This document shows, one piece after another, positions 25,269-38,300 of a DNA stretch of 64,000 nucleotides. Made by a program: the position numbers and the translations under genes. The stretch is taken from positions 15,777,505 to 15,841,504 of the forward strand of contig CM047427.1 in assembly GCA_026168455.1 (NCBI GenBank), written 5' to 3'. Each line of letters opens with the position of its first letter. Position 1 is the stretch's first letter. Under the pieces are notes generated by a model. The model saw nothing but the letters and a program-made list of their open reading frames with translations. It did no database searches and was not told the origin of the DNA. This stretch comes from Theocolax elegans. Lineage: Eukaryota; Arthropoda; Insecta; Hymenoptera; Cerocephalidae.

Positions 25269-26881
25269 ACGTCCATATACACACATATATAAGTATAATG
25301 CAAGATAGATCTAATAAGGGTTATATGGCTTATTCGACGTTTGCCAGTTTCACATTTACATTCAAACATCTATATTTTCAGTGATTTGAATTCAATATAT
25401 ATATATGACTTTGCAACTTCATTTAACTGTATATCTGTGCAGCAATACCTCGGTTATTACATACGGTATTAAATCAATTGTTGTAATAGAAAAATTATTC
25501 TCTATATGTTAATCACCTCGAACTTCAATTAAGTACATAGTTGAATTCATTAAATTTTTTACGAAATGAAAAATTGGTAATTTTCGTAACATAAACGTAC
25601 AATTTTTTTATAATGTTAAGTATCAGTTATAGTTTTGACAGTTGATAAAGTTAATCAATTTTTTCATTAATTGAGGAAGTACTGGCTTTTTTATGGAAAA
25701 GATAACATTTTTGAAACATTCAAGCTGAAATATTTATATTTAAAAATGTATTTTACTTATTTTATATTATTTGTTTAATTACAAAATTTAATATCTTAAT
25801 TATATCTATATATTTGTTCGTGTATCTGTAATTTAACATGAATTATAAATGTTCTATACTAAGCGCGTATAAACGGAAAAAAAATCTTACCGCTGGATTC
25901 GAAGGCCACTCAGATGTTATGAATGACTTTATTACGGAAATCCGTCGTCTGTCATAAACTTTTTTTGCAAAGTAGCTAACAATTTTCATGAATATCGTTA
26001 CATTTAAGATTTTTAATTTACATTGTTGAATTACAATATTTTATTTTTTTAAAATTCATTATTTTTATTCAAATATCGGTGAATTATTATTTTCAATAAT
26101 TTTAAATATTACATAATGTTAGCTTATTATACGTAGTTAATTAATTTTTCGAACTATATCACTTAATTTGTTATTTTAATTTATTTAAAAATTATGCAAT
26201 ATTACGTTATTACATTTATAATTGTATTTGAATACTTGTCTGTGATTCCAATCGAGTTATAAATAATCACAGTGTTTTTTTTATAGAAAGTTTGCTTTAT
26301 CGAGGATTAGTACTTACATCAAAATTTCTTTAACTGATGAAACTTTCTTTTTATTTTTTATAAAAAAAATAAAGTTTTAAAAATTAAATAAATGTTGCGT
26401 ATTTTTTAGTAATTATTATATATATTGTAACAGTGTAATAATAATTATTTTGTATAATAACCTAACCAACGTTATACAAATTTTTGCCCTTTTTTATAAA
26501 AGATACTGTACACGTCCTTGTAAGAATAAAATGTTTACGAAACAAAGTAATTTCCGAGGTGAACCGATCGGATTGGCAGCTGCTTTGACGCTTACGTCAA
26601 TATCTCGTTAGAGAATTCGTGAAAATTTATCTAAACAACGTAAATCCGTCGAATAAAACTTATATTCTTGCGTACACGTCGAGAAAAAAAAAGAACCGGA
26701 GTTTGTATTTCAAAGTGCTCGAGCACAGTAAAGAAGGAAGATCGTATAATGAATTACGGCAATCAGAGCACGTCGCCGTGTCACAAATTACCCTTGATTC
26801 GATTCGTAAAGGCAAGGAATATTGGACACACTATAAACTTAGAAAGCATATCCAAAGAATGATTTCCCTCGACTGTTGAAT

Positions 26882-26926
26882 AAAAAAAAAGAAAAGGAAA
26901 AAAAAAAGAAAAAAGGAAAAAAAATT
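26882..26926. repeat. A-rich low-complexity run
   Basis: Poly-A interrupted by single G or GG. Confidence 0.9.
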
Positions 26927-27133
26927 GCGCTCTTTTGTAATGAAAGAATAGTCCATTATTTGCGGTGGATCTGTTCTTTAAGTCAATATCTCGAAATCTG
27001 CATGGAGCAAGGAACGGATCGGATCTCTCGCGCGTCCTTATGGAATCGATAGAAATCGGCAGTGAACCGCAGAGTCAAAGAACCGCAAAAACACGAAGAA
27101 AGAAGGACGGATGTAGAAAAAAATGTTTCAAGA

Positions 27134-27198
27134 TAGAGAGAGAGAGAGAGAGAGAAAGAGAAGAGGAGGTGGAGGAGAAGGAGAAGGAGAAGGAGGAA
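27134..27198. repeat. (GA)n and GGAGAA purine tract
   Basis: A GA run passing into GGAGGAGAAGGA-type units. Confidence 0.9.
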
Positions 27199-27290
27199 CG
27201 ATGAAAAAAAGTTAACGAATAAAGGTAGATCGATCCAAGTGTAGGTGAAAAGTGGAGAGCCTCGAACTTTCGCTTCTTCATTTGCGCATC

Positions 27291-27327
27291 GAGAGAGGGA
27301 GAGAGAAAGAGGGAGAGAAAAAAAGAG
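27291..27327. repeat. (GA)n purine tract
   Basis: GAGAGAGGGAGAGAAAGAGGGAG-type sequence passing into an A run. Confidence 0.85.
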
Positions 27328-27481
27328 GCGTATATATTGGCTGCACGGCGTTACATAAAAGTTGGTAGGAACCGGCGACGGGCGATCAGGTGCAGCTTAA
27401 GTCACTTAGAAGCGCCGACAACTGAAAGACAGAGTAGGATAGACGGGCCGCGCACAGGTGGGGGAATGCAGAGCGGCGAAG

Positions 27482-27545
27482 CGGGGGAGCGAGGGAGCGA
27501 GGGAGCGGGGCAGCGGGGGCGAGGGAGGAGGGAGGAGGGAGGGGG
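27482..27545 (+). other. G-rich tract with G-quadruplex potential
   Basis: More than eight runs of three or more G separated by 2-5 bases (GGGGGAGCGAGGGAGCGAGG and onward to GGGAGGGGG). Confidence 0.6.
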
Positions 27546-29238
27546 CATAGAAACACTTGACCGGACGTGAATAATGGGCCGCGGGAGCGAAACGAACTCG
27601 GCGCGCAGTTGTTGACCGCCTCAGCGAAAAGGGACTTGAAAGCGCGAGGGAAGCTATATACGCGCTATGCGCTCTCTATATATAACGCTGAATAACCGAG
27701 ATTGCGGTTTTGGGATTTTAGTCTACCGCGGGCCTTGCCGTTCAAAATTATATCCGATGAAAACAAGTATACAAGACACCTTGTATTCTTCGCTATACAT
27801 ATTAACTTTGAACCTCGTTTCTCGTTTCCTTCTTTAAATTAATCCATCCCAGTCGCATCAACGAGCTTATAGATATATATTTAAATGTCATCCTTTTTTT
27901 CACAATTACCTTTTGAAAAAATATAATTACATCTATATACAATCGCATTGTTTACAACTTGTAACTCGGATACACTGATCTTTTTATTACAAGCACTTTA
28001 TGTAATTAAAAAAAATGATCTAAATTTATTCTCAATTGTATTTCTTTAATGCAGACACGTACGAAGGAGTAACAATTAATGAAGTAAAAAAATTAAAGGA
28101 TAATCGTAATAAAGGTCTCATTGATATTCATACTTAATGTACCAGATAATCATTTTCATTCAAATTGCTGTCACGTGTATATTAATCAATCGTTCTTTAC
28201 CAACCGATACGCGTAATATTTCCCAAGTTTATTCGGATAAACCAGCAATGATAAATCGAGAGATCCGAGTTTACTTATTATAAAAAAGGCACATTCTGAC
28301 CTTGTCAGTTTCGCGGAATGCAATTATTACGAAATGTTATTTTACGAGTGACTCGATTGTGCACGGCTGAAAGAGACCAGCGTTTGTCTATCGATAATTG
28401 ACAAGGTGTACGTAAAACGTTCGATAATTTTTATTTTTATTACAATACAAGCGAGATATCTGTTGTTTTCTTATTTTCGAACTTTATTAAATAATATTTT
28501 TGTTTTAAAGTTTTGCCAGTGTATAAGAATAACCAGGAGATACATTGGAACTATATCTATACATATCGAAAACACGGGATACTGTCGGTCCACTTTGCTT
28601 TCTTCATGTCTCTCAAACTTTTCGATCCTGAAAATAAAAATTTCACGATCAGAAGCGTACAATGGACGGCTTCGTAACTTATACGAGCATTGTCATTTAT
28701 TAAAATGTGATTGCGAATTAAGCGACAGCATGCCTTACAAATTGTAAGTGAAGCAAACAAAATAATAAAGTAAAAGAAAAGAACATAAGGACGAGTGTCA
28801 GCGAGGTGTATAATGGCCGATGTACATTTCGGCAAGATACAAAGGAATTAACGGACAGTGGCAACTTCCCGCAAAGCGAGCCACCGACTCGCGACTCTCG
28901 CGAGGACATCAAGCTAGGTGAAGGCGGGGGCGGGACGAAAAAAAAGCCAACAAACATAACAAACGAGTGATTGTACTGTTAAAAAAAAAGAAAAAGGTCC
29001 GGCGGAGGTGACACCGAGAAAAGATAAAGGAAAAAAAACCGAGTAGAAAGAACAAGGACGGAGAAGAGCGGACTTTCACAATGGCGATTATTCGAGACAA
29101 GCGAGTCTTGAAATTGGAGAGGGCTAATGCTCTCGAGTGGAGTGTGTGCGTACGCGCGCGTGCAGAGTCTCCGCGCGAAATCGAGGATCGTTACGAAGCG
29201 CTACTCGAAATAATGATATCGTCAAGCGGGCAGTAAAA

Positions 29239-29262
29239 GCGAGCGAGCGAGCGAGCGAGGGG
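29239..29262. repeat. (GCGA)n microsatellite
   Basis: About five GCGA units within the CpG-rich region. Confidence 0.85.
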
Positions 29263-32200
29263 GTCCCGCTCGCGCGCCGTCACACCGCGGCTACTCCGGA
29301 ATAAGGATAGGAAGCACGCGCGCGAGCGCAGCAATCGACGCGTAAAAGACTCGCGCGAGCGCCCGGGAAGCGAGCGCATGCGCTCCTGCCATGGCTCGTT
29401 GAGCCCACGCGAGCGCTTTACATTCACGGCTGGCTCCTTTGCAGCCACCGCCGCCGACGATGCCGACTCTACGAACCCCTGGCCCTCCTACCCTCCCTCC
29501 CTCTATCTCCTCCCGCGTATGTGTGCCGCCGCTCGTTATTATGTATTAGCCGTCGTTATTATCACCGACTGGCCACGAGGAATCAGAAGCACTCGGCTCC
29601 GCTCCGCAACGATTTCTTCCTTCCTCCTTGGTTGGCGCGCGCGATGGGCGCGCGTGGGGTCACCTCCTCGGACGAGGAGCGCGACCGAGCGAGCAGGTGC
29701 GCCGAACCAAATCACGGCACACGACCGCCCCGGGGCCTTCTTTACGCTGCTCTACGCGGGGATAATGAGCGAGCACGATGAACTAACTATACTTTTTTCC
29801 GTAGAACGCGCTTTATTCATACATATTCACCAATCCTCACTCTTCTTTACCTATCTCTACCTCTCTACCTCTCTACCTCTCTTCCCCTCTTTCATATTTA
29901 TTTTCTCCTTCTTTGTCTACGCCTCGCTGACTTTTTTAATCCCTGATTCACGTCCTGTGAAATAAACAGACTTTGTACTGACCTGAGGGGCTCTACATGG
30001 TCATCGCTAATACGGTGGTATACTCTTCTTTTTTTCATATTTGTGGTCATATTTCTTCTAGCTTGTCTGACTTATAGCTCGGCTTTTCATGTTTGAAAAA
30101 CAGTAAACTTTTCACATTATCTTTATTTTTCATTATTTTTATTTAAAATAATCACTTGGAATAATGATTAAATAAAATGAATATTCAATCACTATATTAA
30201 TTTTTCTTCATTTACGAGAAAGTTTTTTCATCGATGTATACATTTATATAATATTGTACGAGATATTTTTTAAACTAATAGAAAGAAAAGCAATATACTA
30301 ACATTGAAATCTAAAATATCTTTAAAAATTATACCAGTTTAACTAAGGCATTAAACAGTCTATATCCACAATGAAAAAAAATATCAAATTAAATTGTCAT
30401 AACTCGCGAATGAGATTGCGAGACCTTGAGTTATTTTTTTAATACATAGAGAAAGCTATATTTTACTTTAGATTAACATGCATTTATGTAATAGTAATTT
30501 TTTCCCTCTCCGTCAAAGTCATAAAGTGCAGTTTTTTAATCTTCTCTCAGTTAAATAAGTTGGATACGGATGGTTTATCGATGTCATTAAAAAAATCGAA
30601 ATATTAATAATCACCGGTAATAAAATGAATTCACCTAAGAAAATTGAATGTTGCATTAATACACACGAATGCTGCGAATGGTCCTGAAAGTAATCATAGA
30701 TGTAATAAAGTAATATATATATATATAATAAGAACGATTACCCACCTTGACACACAAACATTGAAATAACATTTCTTACAAATGTGCGGACCTTTATCAA
30801 AATAAAAAGAAAAACCATGGCAATTATTGGCAACGTACCTCGTCGTGAAAGGTTTGAACAAAATTCGAATGAGAAGCATTCGTATATATACATATATCTG
30901 AACACGAGAGACAATTCCAATTTTTAACGTTGCCCGTTATTGTCGCAGCTCCTCGACTCGTAAACATAATTACGCGTCGGGCGTTGTTTTATTTGCTCCT
31001 TTTTTATGTCCGGTATTCCTGTTAGCTTTTACGAGCTTAGCCTTTCTCTGTCAAGGTATGTGAAATTATTAGGAAGCGGCATTGCTCTCCCCACCCACCC
31101 CCTCCGTTCTCGCTCACCTTACATAGTTTCTTTCTTTTCAAAACTTGACACCCACTAATTTTCCCGGAAGTGTTGCATCATTCGTAATCTAAAATTGGTT
31201 TAGCCAACCTTTTTTTTAACAATACGATTTTAATCTCCCGGTGACATCAGGAACTACCTGATTGTTCTATATATATTCGTATATATATACGTGTATACCC
31301 GTAAACTTTCCAATCTACTGTCAGTAGAGTGTTTGTATCAAATTTTTAATGTTGTCGTATATGCTTAAAATTTAATTCTAACTATTCTCAATTTTATTTT
31401 ACACTTAAACGTTATTTGTTCATCAAACTCAACATTGTCAAACTTAAGCTTGGGATAGTTGTTTAAGATGAAAAAGAGTAATATTAAAAAAATTTTATAA
31501 ACAATTTAAATTAAAACGTGAAATATGGTTATTGTATATCGTTAAATATATACTTATATCCAAAAGGAAAATAAATTTGGTTACTTTTTTCAATTTACGA
31601 TTAAATAATTACAAAAATATGTGCACATTAAATAGCTATAGATAATGATGCAGCAATTAGAAATTGGTAATCAAATTGAATAAACTTATTATGTAAAGTT
31701 GGTAAAAATAAAATAATTACTCGTATGCATCATGCTCGATGAATTGTAGCAATGTAGTCATTTGAAGTGGATGGCTCGTACTTCATTCAACGATGCAGAC
31801 GCAATGTTTATGTGAAAAATGAGGTATCGTTAAAGTTATATATTTCGGTAAAGAAAATAAGTAGGCTCTTGCACGTATAAAACGTAATGTGAGATATACA
31901 CATGTATATATGTTTGGATTCGTTTATAGAGGAAAGAGTTTTAAAAATTTCTAAGAACAAAGAATAATGCCAGTTATTAACGAGGAACGAGTGTTCATCA
32001 TCACGTAATGAAAAAACCATTTCGATCTAAATCGCAGAGGCCAAATAACACGTCGGAATAAATAGCGGAAGAGACGTAGCCGCACACGGGCGCGCACATG
32101 GACACCCACACTCACACGCACGCACACATGCACAAGGTATATGGAAAGAAAAGCTACGAAAGAGTGTTCAGTGTTCACGCATCGCGAGGATCGCGATAGC

Positions 32201-32404
32201 CAGACTAGAAAGAAGGCGACGAATTCTCGAGGATAAACCGAAAGTACCAGGGGAAAGGCCTCGCACTTCCTATACTTAGAGGCATCTAATCTCTACACAG
32301 CTATCGGTCCCTTCGTATCATCTCGCTACTCTCGCAATCTCACATTCGAGAGCCGCAGGTGGCTCCTACTTGGAAAAACACGTCGCCCTGATATTCCCGT
32401 ATAA

Positions 32405-32430
32405 TCTCTCTCTCTCTCTCTTTCTCTCCT
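32405..32430. repeat. (CT)n microsatellite
   Basis: CT run with one TTT interruption. Confidence 0.9.
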
Positions 32431-33556
32431 CCTCACCCCGCTTTCTAACCCTTCTCTATACCTGTATAGATATATTCTCGTATATAGTATCGTGCAATAC
32501 CTAGTTTCTTTTTTACTCGGGAACTATCTTTCCGCGGGATATCGCGCAGCTCATTGTATTTGTATTGCGAGCGATATTTTATTGGTTGCATTTTAGTCGT
32601 GGCAACCCGAAACTGCCGAGTAAATACCTACTTTACCTGTACGAGTAAGCCTTTTGAGAAACGATGCAATGTGGATGTATACACACACGTGCACGACTAT
32701 ACGAAGGGAAAGAAAAAAAGAAAATAAAGGAAAAGAGCGCAAGCCCATTTGTGCACTTCACGCGAGAGCCCATCAGTTGTACCTCTTCGCTTGCTCTACT
32801 CTTCTCGAGCTTGCTCGTAAAAGTCGGCGAAACAGTCTCGACTTCCATCTGATGAATTGTAATAGAAAACATTTTTTTTTCTTTATTTTCATCTATGTGG
32901 ATTTATAAGCTAGCTAAAAGCTATTCATTTTACTATCGTGTAGTTTTACCTAGAGTAATGGCCCTAACTACTGTAATTATTAAAAATAAGACAATGTAAT
33001 TTTAGTTTTGGAGTAATGATTCTACTTCTTTTGAGGCTATTGGGAGTACGTGCTACTTAAGAATGTATTAACAAATTATGTATAGAAAATACGGCGCTAA
33101 ATGAAGCAAACGTTTTTGTCGATTTTTTAATGACAAAAACAACGTGCTCGCGTTTAACTAAAAATGAAAAATGTGTTACTTAAAAGCAAGTTTAAAGTGA
33201 AGCGTTTTAAAGTTGGACATTTTGTTAGAGTAATTAAAAGATTAGAGATGGGTAATATAATGGTTATAGTAACCGCGAGTGATCAGCATTTCGAGGATTC
33301 GCAACGAGTAAATTATCCCTAATTTAGAAAGTAATATTATTCGTCGAACGATCTCGATTAGAGTTTACGATCGTGAAAACAAAGTGTATTTGATAATTTA
33401 CTTGGAAAAATGTCAATTAGGTTGAGAACGACCAAAAGATATCGTAAAACGATGTCGATGATCTAAGGCGTAGAGAGTAGGTAAGGTTACTCGCGGCATC
33501 GCTCGGCAGCTGCAAAAGAGTTAAGTGTTCGAAGAAAGCATTAAAAAGAAAGATCG

Positions 33557-33603
33557 AAAGCCAAAGCCAAAGCCAAAGCCAAAGCCGATGCCAAAGCCAA
33601 AGC
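33557..33603. repeat. Hexamer minisatellite (AAAGCC)n
   Basis: About eight units of AAAGCC with one GATGCC variant. Confidence 0.9.
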
Positions 33604-33817
33604 AAATAAATGTCCCGAGTGATCTTTGCTTATTAAGAAGTTGACGCTCGAGTAGTCAATTGGTGGGCTCTAGGCTTATTATTTGAATCAACCGAGTGAA
33701 TTGCCCATAGGACTCTTGGGTGGAAACCGAGTCAGCCGAATCAAGTCGTCAAAGCAGAAGAGGAGAAGAAAAAATGGAAAAAGGGTGCGAACCGCGAGTA
33801 TCTCACGCTCTCTCGGG

Positions 33818-33855
33818 TCTCTCTCTCTCTCTTCCCCCCCCCCCTCTCTCTCTAT
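33818..33855. repeat. (CT)n with a C11 run
   Basis: CT repeats on both sides of eleven consecutive C. Confidence 0.9.
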
Positions 33856-35101
33856 CCAAGAGCGCGGAAAAACTTGGGTTATGGAGGCAGGCACACTCTC
33901 AGAGAAAGATGAGTAAGAAAAGTAAAAGACGGGCATAGTGTACTTGTGCCATGAAATGTCGAATAGTCCGGCGGGCATCGTCATTCTCTTTCTCTTTACC
34001 TCCCACTGTCCTCCTCATCGTCTCCGTCTTCGTCTTTCCTCATCCATCCTCTCTACTTTCCTCATCATCGATGACTTCGTCAGCGCTAAAATGATGTTGG
34101 ATGATCTGCTCTTTCTGCGGTCGCGGCTCTCGGACAATTATTGATACTGTTCAATAGCGGCTTAGACACTCTGCTTTCCTCCGTGGGAACTAACGTAAAC
34201 CTATAAACTCCCTCTATTATGTTTATTTCGTTATTTTTTATTTTTTTAATACTTTCTACAATATTCTCACTGATATTCCGAGGAGAGAAAGGAAAAAAAA
34301 ACACATTTATCAGCTTACGGTATCCACGTAGGACGGAAACATCTTTCGATCTGAGCCACACTCCTCTTTCGTTCGATGCACTTCAGAATTCTTATGTTAT
34401 TTTATATAACCACTTTGGTCTTACAGTTTATTAAAACGTCCTAACACTTTTTATCTAATTACAAGAAACCTCAAGTCCAAACACGTCTTATATTCAACCC
34501 CGGAGATTCAACTGGGTATAAGCTTGTTGCTGAATTTTGGTTTTACCTGGTCAAGATTTTTTATAATTACACATTTTATTAATAATACTTGGGCAAAGCA
34601 AAATAGGATTCACTAAAAAAACTACAAAACGATCATTTTTATTCACGAGAATCAACACGTAATCAACGTAAACTGTTAAAATAAAAATTATTTATGCGCA
34701 TATATTTAGATTTGGTCACTTAGATTTTTATTACGTTTTGATTTAATACGTTTTAGAATATTGCAAACGTTTTCTTCTTTGAAAATAGACAATTATATAT
34801 TCAAATGTGATATACAAATATAAAAAATTATTAATATTTATATTTTAAAGAAAAAATATTCAAGTTTCCTTCTAAATCCTATACTTCTTACGGTAACCAG
34901 GTTTCTACGATATATCCCGCGGCAAGTGCATTATGGTCAATACCATACCTTGGTACCGAGAATTGAAATTAGTTAGAAGAATTTTATTGTAAAAACGTTA
35001 ACAACAAAATATTAAATAATGGGTAATTCTATTGCAAATTATTTCATTGGTATATCTGAAAAAATGAAATTTACTTGAAATTGTTATGATTTCCTTTGGC
35101 T

Positions 35102-35109
35102 ATTAATAC
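35102..35109. other. 8-bp target-site duplication, left copy
   Basis: ATTAATAC directly precedes the left inverted repeat and recurs directly after the right one at 40173-40180. An 8-bp duplication is the hallmark of P-superfamily insertion. Confidence 0.9.
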
Positions 35110-35132
35110 CATAGAGATATTACATATAGAGT
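35110..35132 (+). repeat. Left terminal inverted repeat of the P-like element
   Basis: 23 bases, perfectly matched by the inverted right end at 40150-40172; the next base differs. Confidence 0.92.
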
Positions 35133-35381
35133 AGGGGAGACAAGGAAAAATTCGTCCTATTGGTAGAAAGAGAAAGAATATCGCGGGGCCCTCTCTGTCT
35201 CTGTCTGTTGGTGCGCATGCGCGCTCTGCGCTGTATACAAGTCTACAGACAAGATGAAAAAATTGACTTTATAACCTAATATAAATAGTTACTTTTTTAC
35301 TTAATAGTTATAGTTATAATATTATTTTATAATTTATGAAGTAAATTTATGAATTAAAATAAATGTTTTTTTATTAACAAC

Positions 35382-38300
35382 ATGACAAAAACTTGTGTTG
35401 TATGTAAAAAGCAGCCTGTTCCTGGTGATGACACACGTAGCTTTCACAAGTAAGAATAAATTTATTGTAATTTATGTATAACACACTTAATAAGACTTAA
35501 CTAATGTTTTCAAAATATGTTCAATATGTATAATACTGTTCACTTCTCATATTATTTTGAAAATATGCATTTAGAATTTAGTTTATTTAGAAAGTCACTC
35601 ATGTTTTAATAATGTTTGGTTGAATAATGGTTTTGTATAATTGTAGATTTCCCAATAATCTTAATTTAAGAGAAAAATGGAAGCAGGTTACTGGAGTAAC
35701 TTCTGTAACTACTAATTCAAGAGTATGTAGTGATCATTTTGAATCTTATTCATATCATAAAACTGATGGTTACACTCACATTAGAAGGCTTTTATCAAAT
35801 GCAATACCAAATGTTGGATGTACAAAAGTGTTGTGCAATATAACAAATACTATTGCTTTGCCAAATAGTAACGAGAAGATGCAAATGGAGTTATCAAAAC
35901 AAACAGAATATATTCCTAATATAATTGAATCCAATGAAGATATCAACGCTACTAACTCTACCTTTAATAATATAATTTGTGCAAAGCCATGTAAAACAGA
36001 ATCTTTATTAGATAATAAGGATGAAGTTGAAACGTCTCAAAATAATGAAGAAGAATCAATTAATAATAAGGAGATCTCTTTGAAAAGGTACTTTATACTT
36101 TTACTTAAATTAGTGAGTTTCAAAGAAAAATAAATTTTAAAAGATTTTATATTTTTAGAAAACGTATGCAGGATGAAGATAAAAATTGTGTGTCCGAAAA
36201 GAAAGTACGCTTTATGGATGGAATGAAAATGAACTGCATTTCAAGAGCAGATTTTATCTCAGATGAAGCATGGTCACGTTTTTTGAGGTACACAATTTGC
36301 AAAAATTCTCAAATCGCTGCAGTACGTAAAAAAAATTATAGGAGACAAAAAAAAATAGGAAATTTCAAAGATCTTGTAAAATGTTTGCGACAGGAGAAAA
36401 CTTCAGTAGCAGCAGAATATTTAGAGGTTATTTTATAAATTAAAATATATAGTTTATTTAATATTACATGCGATAGATTTATACAAGTAGTATATAAGTT
36501 TAATACAATATATAAATTAAATTATTAAAATATATTTGTTTGAAGTATTCTGCGATTAAATTTATCATATGTATGATTTATACAGGTATTATTTTTTAAT
36601 TTGATGTATTGTTATTTGTTTTTAGTATTTGTATAAAATGTATTAATTTCTCTTTTTATGATTTTTTTTACAAGAATTTTGTTTTTTTGATCTTTTTTAT
36701 TTAATTTACGTTTACACGGAATGGAATAATTATAAAATAAAATTTATATACATGATTATTATACGTGGTTATGTATTTTTATTTTTTATTGTTATTCTGT
36801 ATTCTATACAAATACAGTTATTTGTAAACATTTAGTGCAAAGTATAATCATTAAGTTAATTTTATTATGTACGTAGAACGTTAGCTATAAGAAGAAGATA
36901 TTTCTGTAAGCTAATACGATACTTAAGAAAAGAAACATTAATCATAAAATAAGAAGATTATTGTAAGACTAAGTAATAGTAAATTTAATAAAATAAGGCA
37001 TTATTGTAAATGTATTATTATACATTGCATGATGAAATTACACTAAGAAAAAATGTTTTTATCATTGTAAGATTAATTCTACTTTTATTTAGTTGTAAAA
37101 TAAGCAGCTAATAATATATATAGTTTATTTTACAAATTATATTATATATTGCCTATTCTTTGCTTTAACTGTCCTTTTACTAATCACATTACTAATTAAA
37201 GCTTTTACTTTCATCAATATGTTTAACTGCAGTAGTTAATTGAAAATTTATCTTAAATAATTATTATATATATCATTATCGCATTACAAATATATTGGAA
37301 TTCATGTATATATCATACAAAAAAAACTTTGTTCAATACATATTTTGCAAATGAAAATTTTCTTTTTTTTTTTTTAAATGTCAATTTCAAGTTTTTATAT
37401 TTTATTTCTTAAACAAATAACAAGAATTGTTTGTACAAAAAAAAGTTATTTATAATTACTTTATATATATTACAATGCAAAGTTATCACGATTATGTTTT
37501 AATTGAAATATACATTTACAAGTTGAATTAGTTATTCTATAAAATGTACTCATAAGTGTTTATTTTTTTTATTGTTATTAGGGCCTACCTGAGCATGTAA
37601 AAGAGTTAATAGGACGTATGAAAGCGAAGAAACCTACAGATCCTTTTCCTTCTCATTTAAAAACTTTTGCAAGAACATTACATTTTCATTCTCTGCAGCA
37701 TACAATATGGTTCGACAGAGTTTTTTAAAATGTTTACCCTGTGTTGAAACATTAAACAGTTGGAATTGTTCAAAAACTATAAGCCTGGTATTTGCCAAGA
37801 AATTATAACGCACGTTTCAAAAATAGTAGAACAAGAACTTCCAAATAGAAAACTGGTTTTTAATGTCACGTTCGATGAAATGAATATTAAAAAATTTGTT
37901 CAGTATTGCAAAAATTCCCACGAGTTTAAAGGATTGATTGATTTAGGTGGGCAAGTTGAACGAAGTAATACTCAAAATAAATGTGAATATGCAACAAAAG
38001 CTTTAGTATTTATGTTATTAAATATTAATGGCAGCTTTAAAACACCTGTGGCTTATTATTTAACAAATTCATTAAGTGGAAATGAGAAGTCTATGCTTTT
38101 AAAAGACTTATTACTAAAACTAAATGAAAATAAAATCGACGTTGTCAGCGTAACGTTTGATGGAGATGAATCTAATCAGAAAGCTTGTAAATTTTTAGGT
38201 GCTAATTTTGACTACACAGACAAAGAGAATTTTAAACCTTATTTATTCACCCGGCAACGTCTAACCCGGTTTATGTATTTTTTGATCCATGTCATATGTT

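Larger units (their letters stand above)
21608..27290. other. Mostly AT-rich noncoding stretch
   Basis: No supported gene. It includes a 13-bp inverted repeat AAAGTAATGTAAA (23090-23102 against 23302-23314), a UUCG-loop hairpin CCTGGATTCGTCCAGG (23117-23132), a GC-richer patch with E-box CACGTG near 24811 (about 24650-25140), a (CA)n tract, and purine-rich runs. An 86-codon open frame at 26619-26879 has no motif I recognise. Confidence 0.45.
27330..29800. promoter_or_regulatory. CpG-rich region, candidate promoter or enhancer zone
   Basis: Two CpG-dense blocks (about 27340-27730 and 28860-29790) lie in otherwise AT-rich DNA. They contain the G-rich tract at 27482-27545, a TATATATAA at about 27676, and a GCGA array at 29239-29262. 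A 195-codon open frame at 29378-29965 has no recognisable domain and overlaps low-complexity sequence, so I do not call it a gene. The region could hold the start of a transcript with a far-off coding part. Confidence 0.3.
29801..35101. other. Noncoding stretch left of the transposon
   Basis: No supported gene. It includes a CT tract (32405-32430), a hexamer array (33557-33603), a CT plus C11 tract (33818-33855), and moderately CpG-rich patches near 32050-32400 and 33680-34150. Open frames of 60-98 codons here show no domain I recognise. Confidence 0.45.

Noticed and set aside
26619..26879. 86-codon open frame on the + strand
   Set aside because: No known motif, AT-rich context, and a second frame is open over most of it.
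29378..29965. 195-codon open frame on the + strand in the CpG-rich region
   Set aside because: No domain or family resemblance. It lies in GC-rich DNA where stop codons are rare and ends in low-complexity Ser/Leu/Phe sequence; an overlapping frame is also open.
31007..31056. Possible short coding exon starting ATG TCC GGT with a good donor (AAG then GTATGT)
   Set aside because: Only about 17 codons, no family match and no partner exon found, so it cannot be supported.
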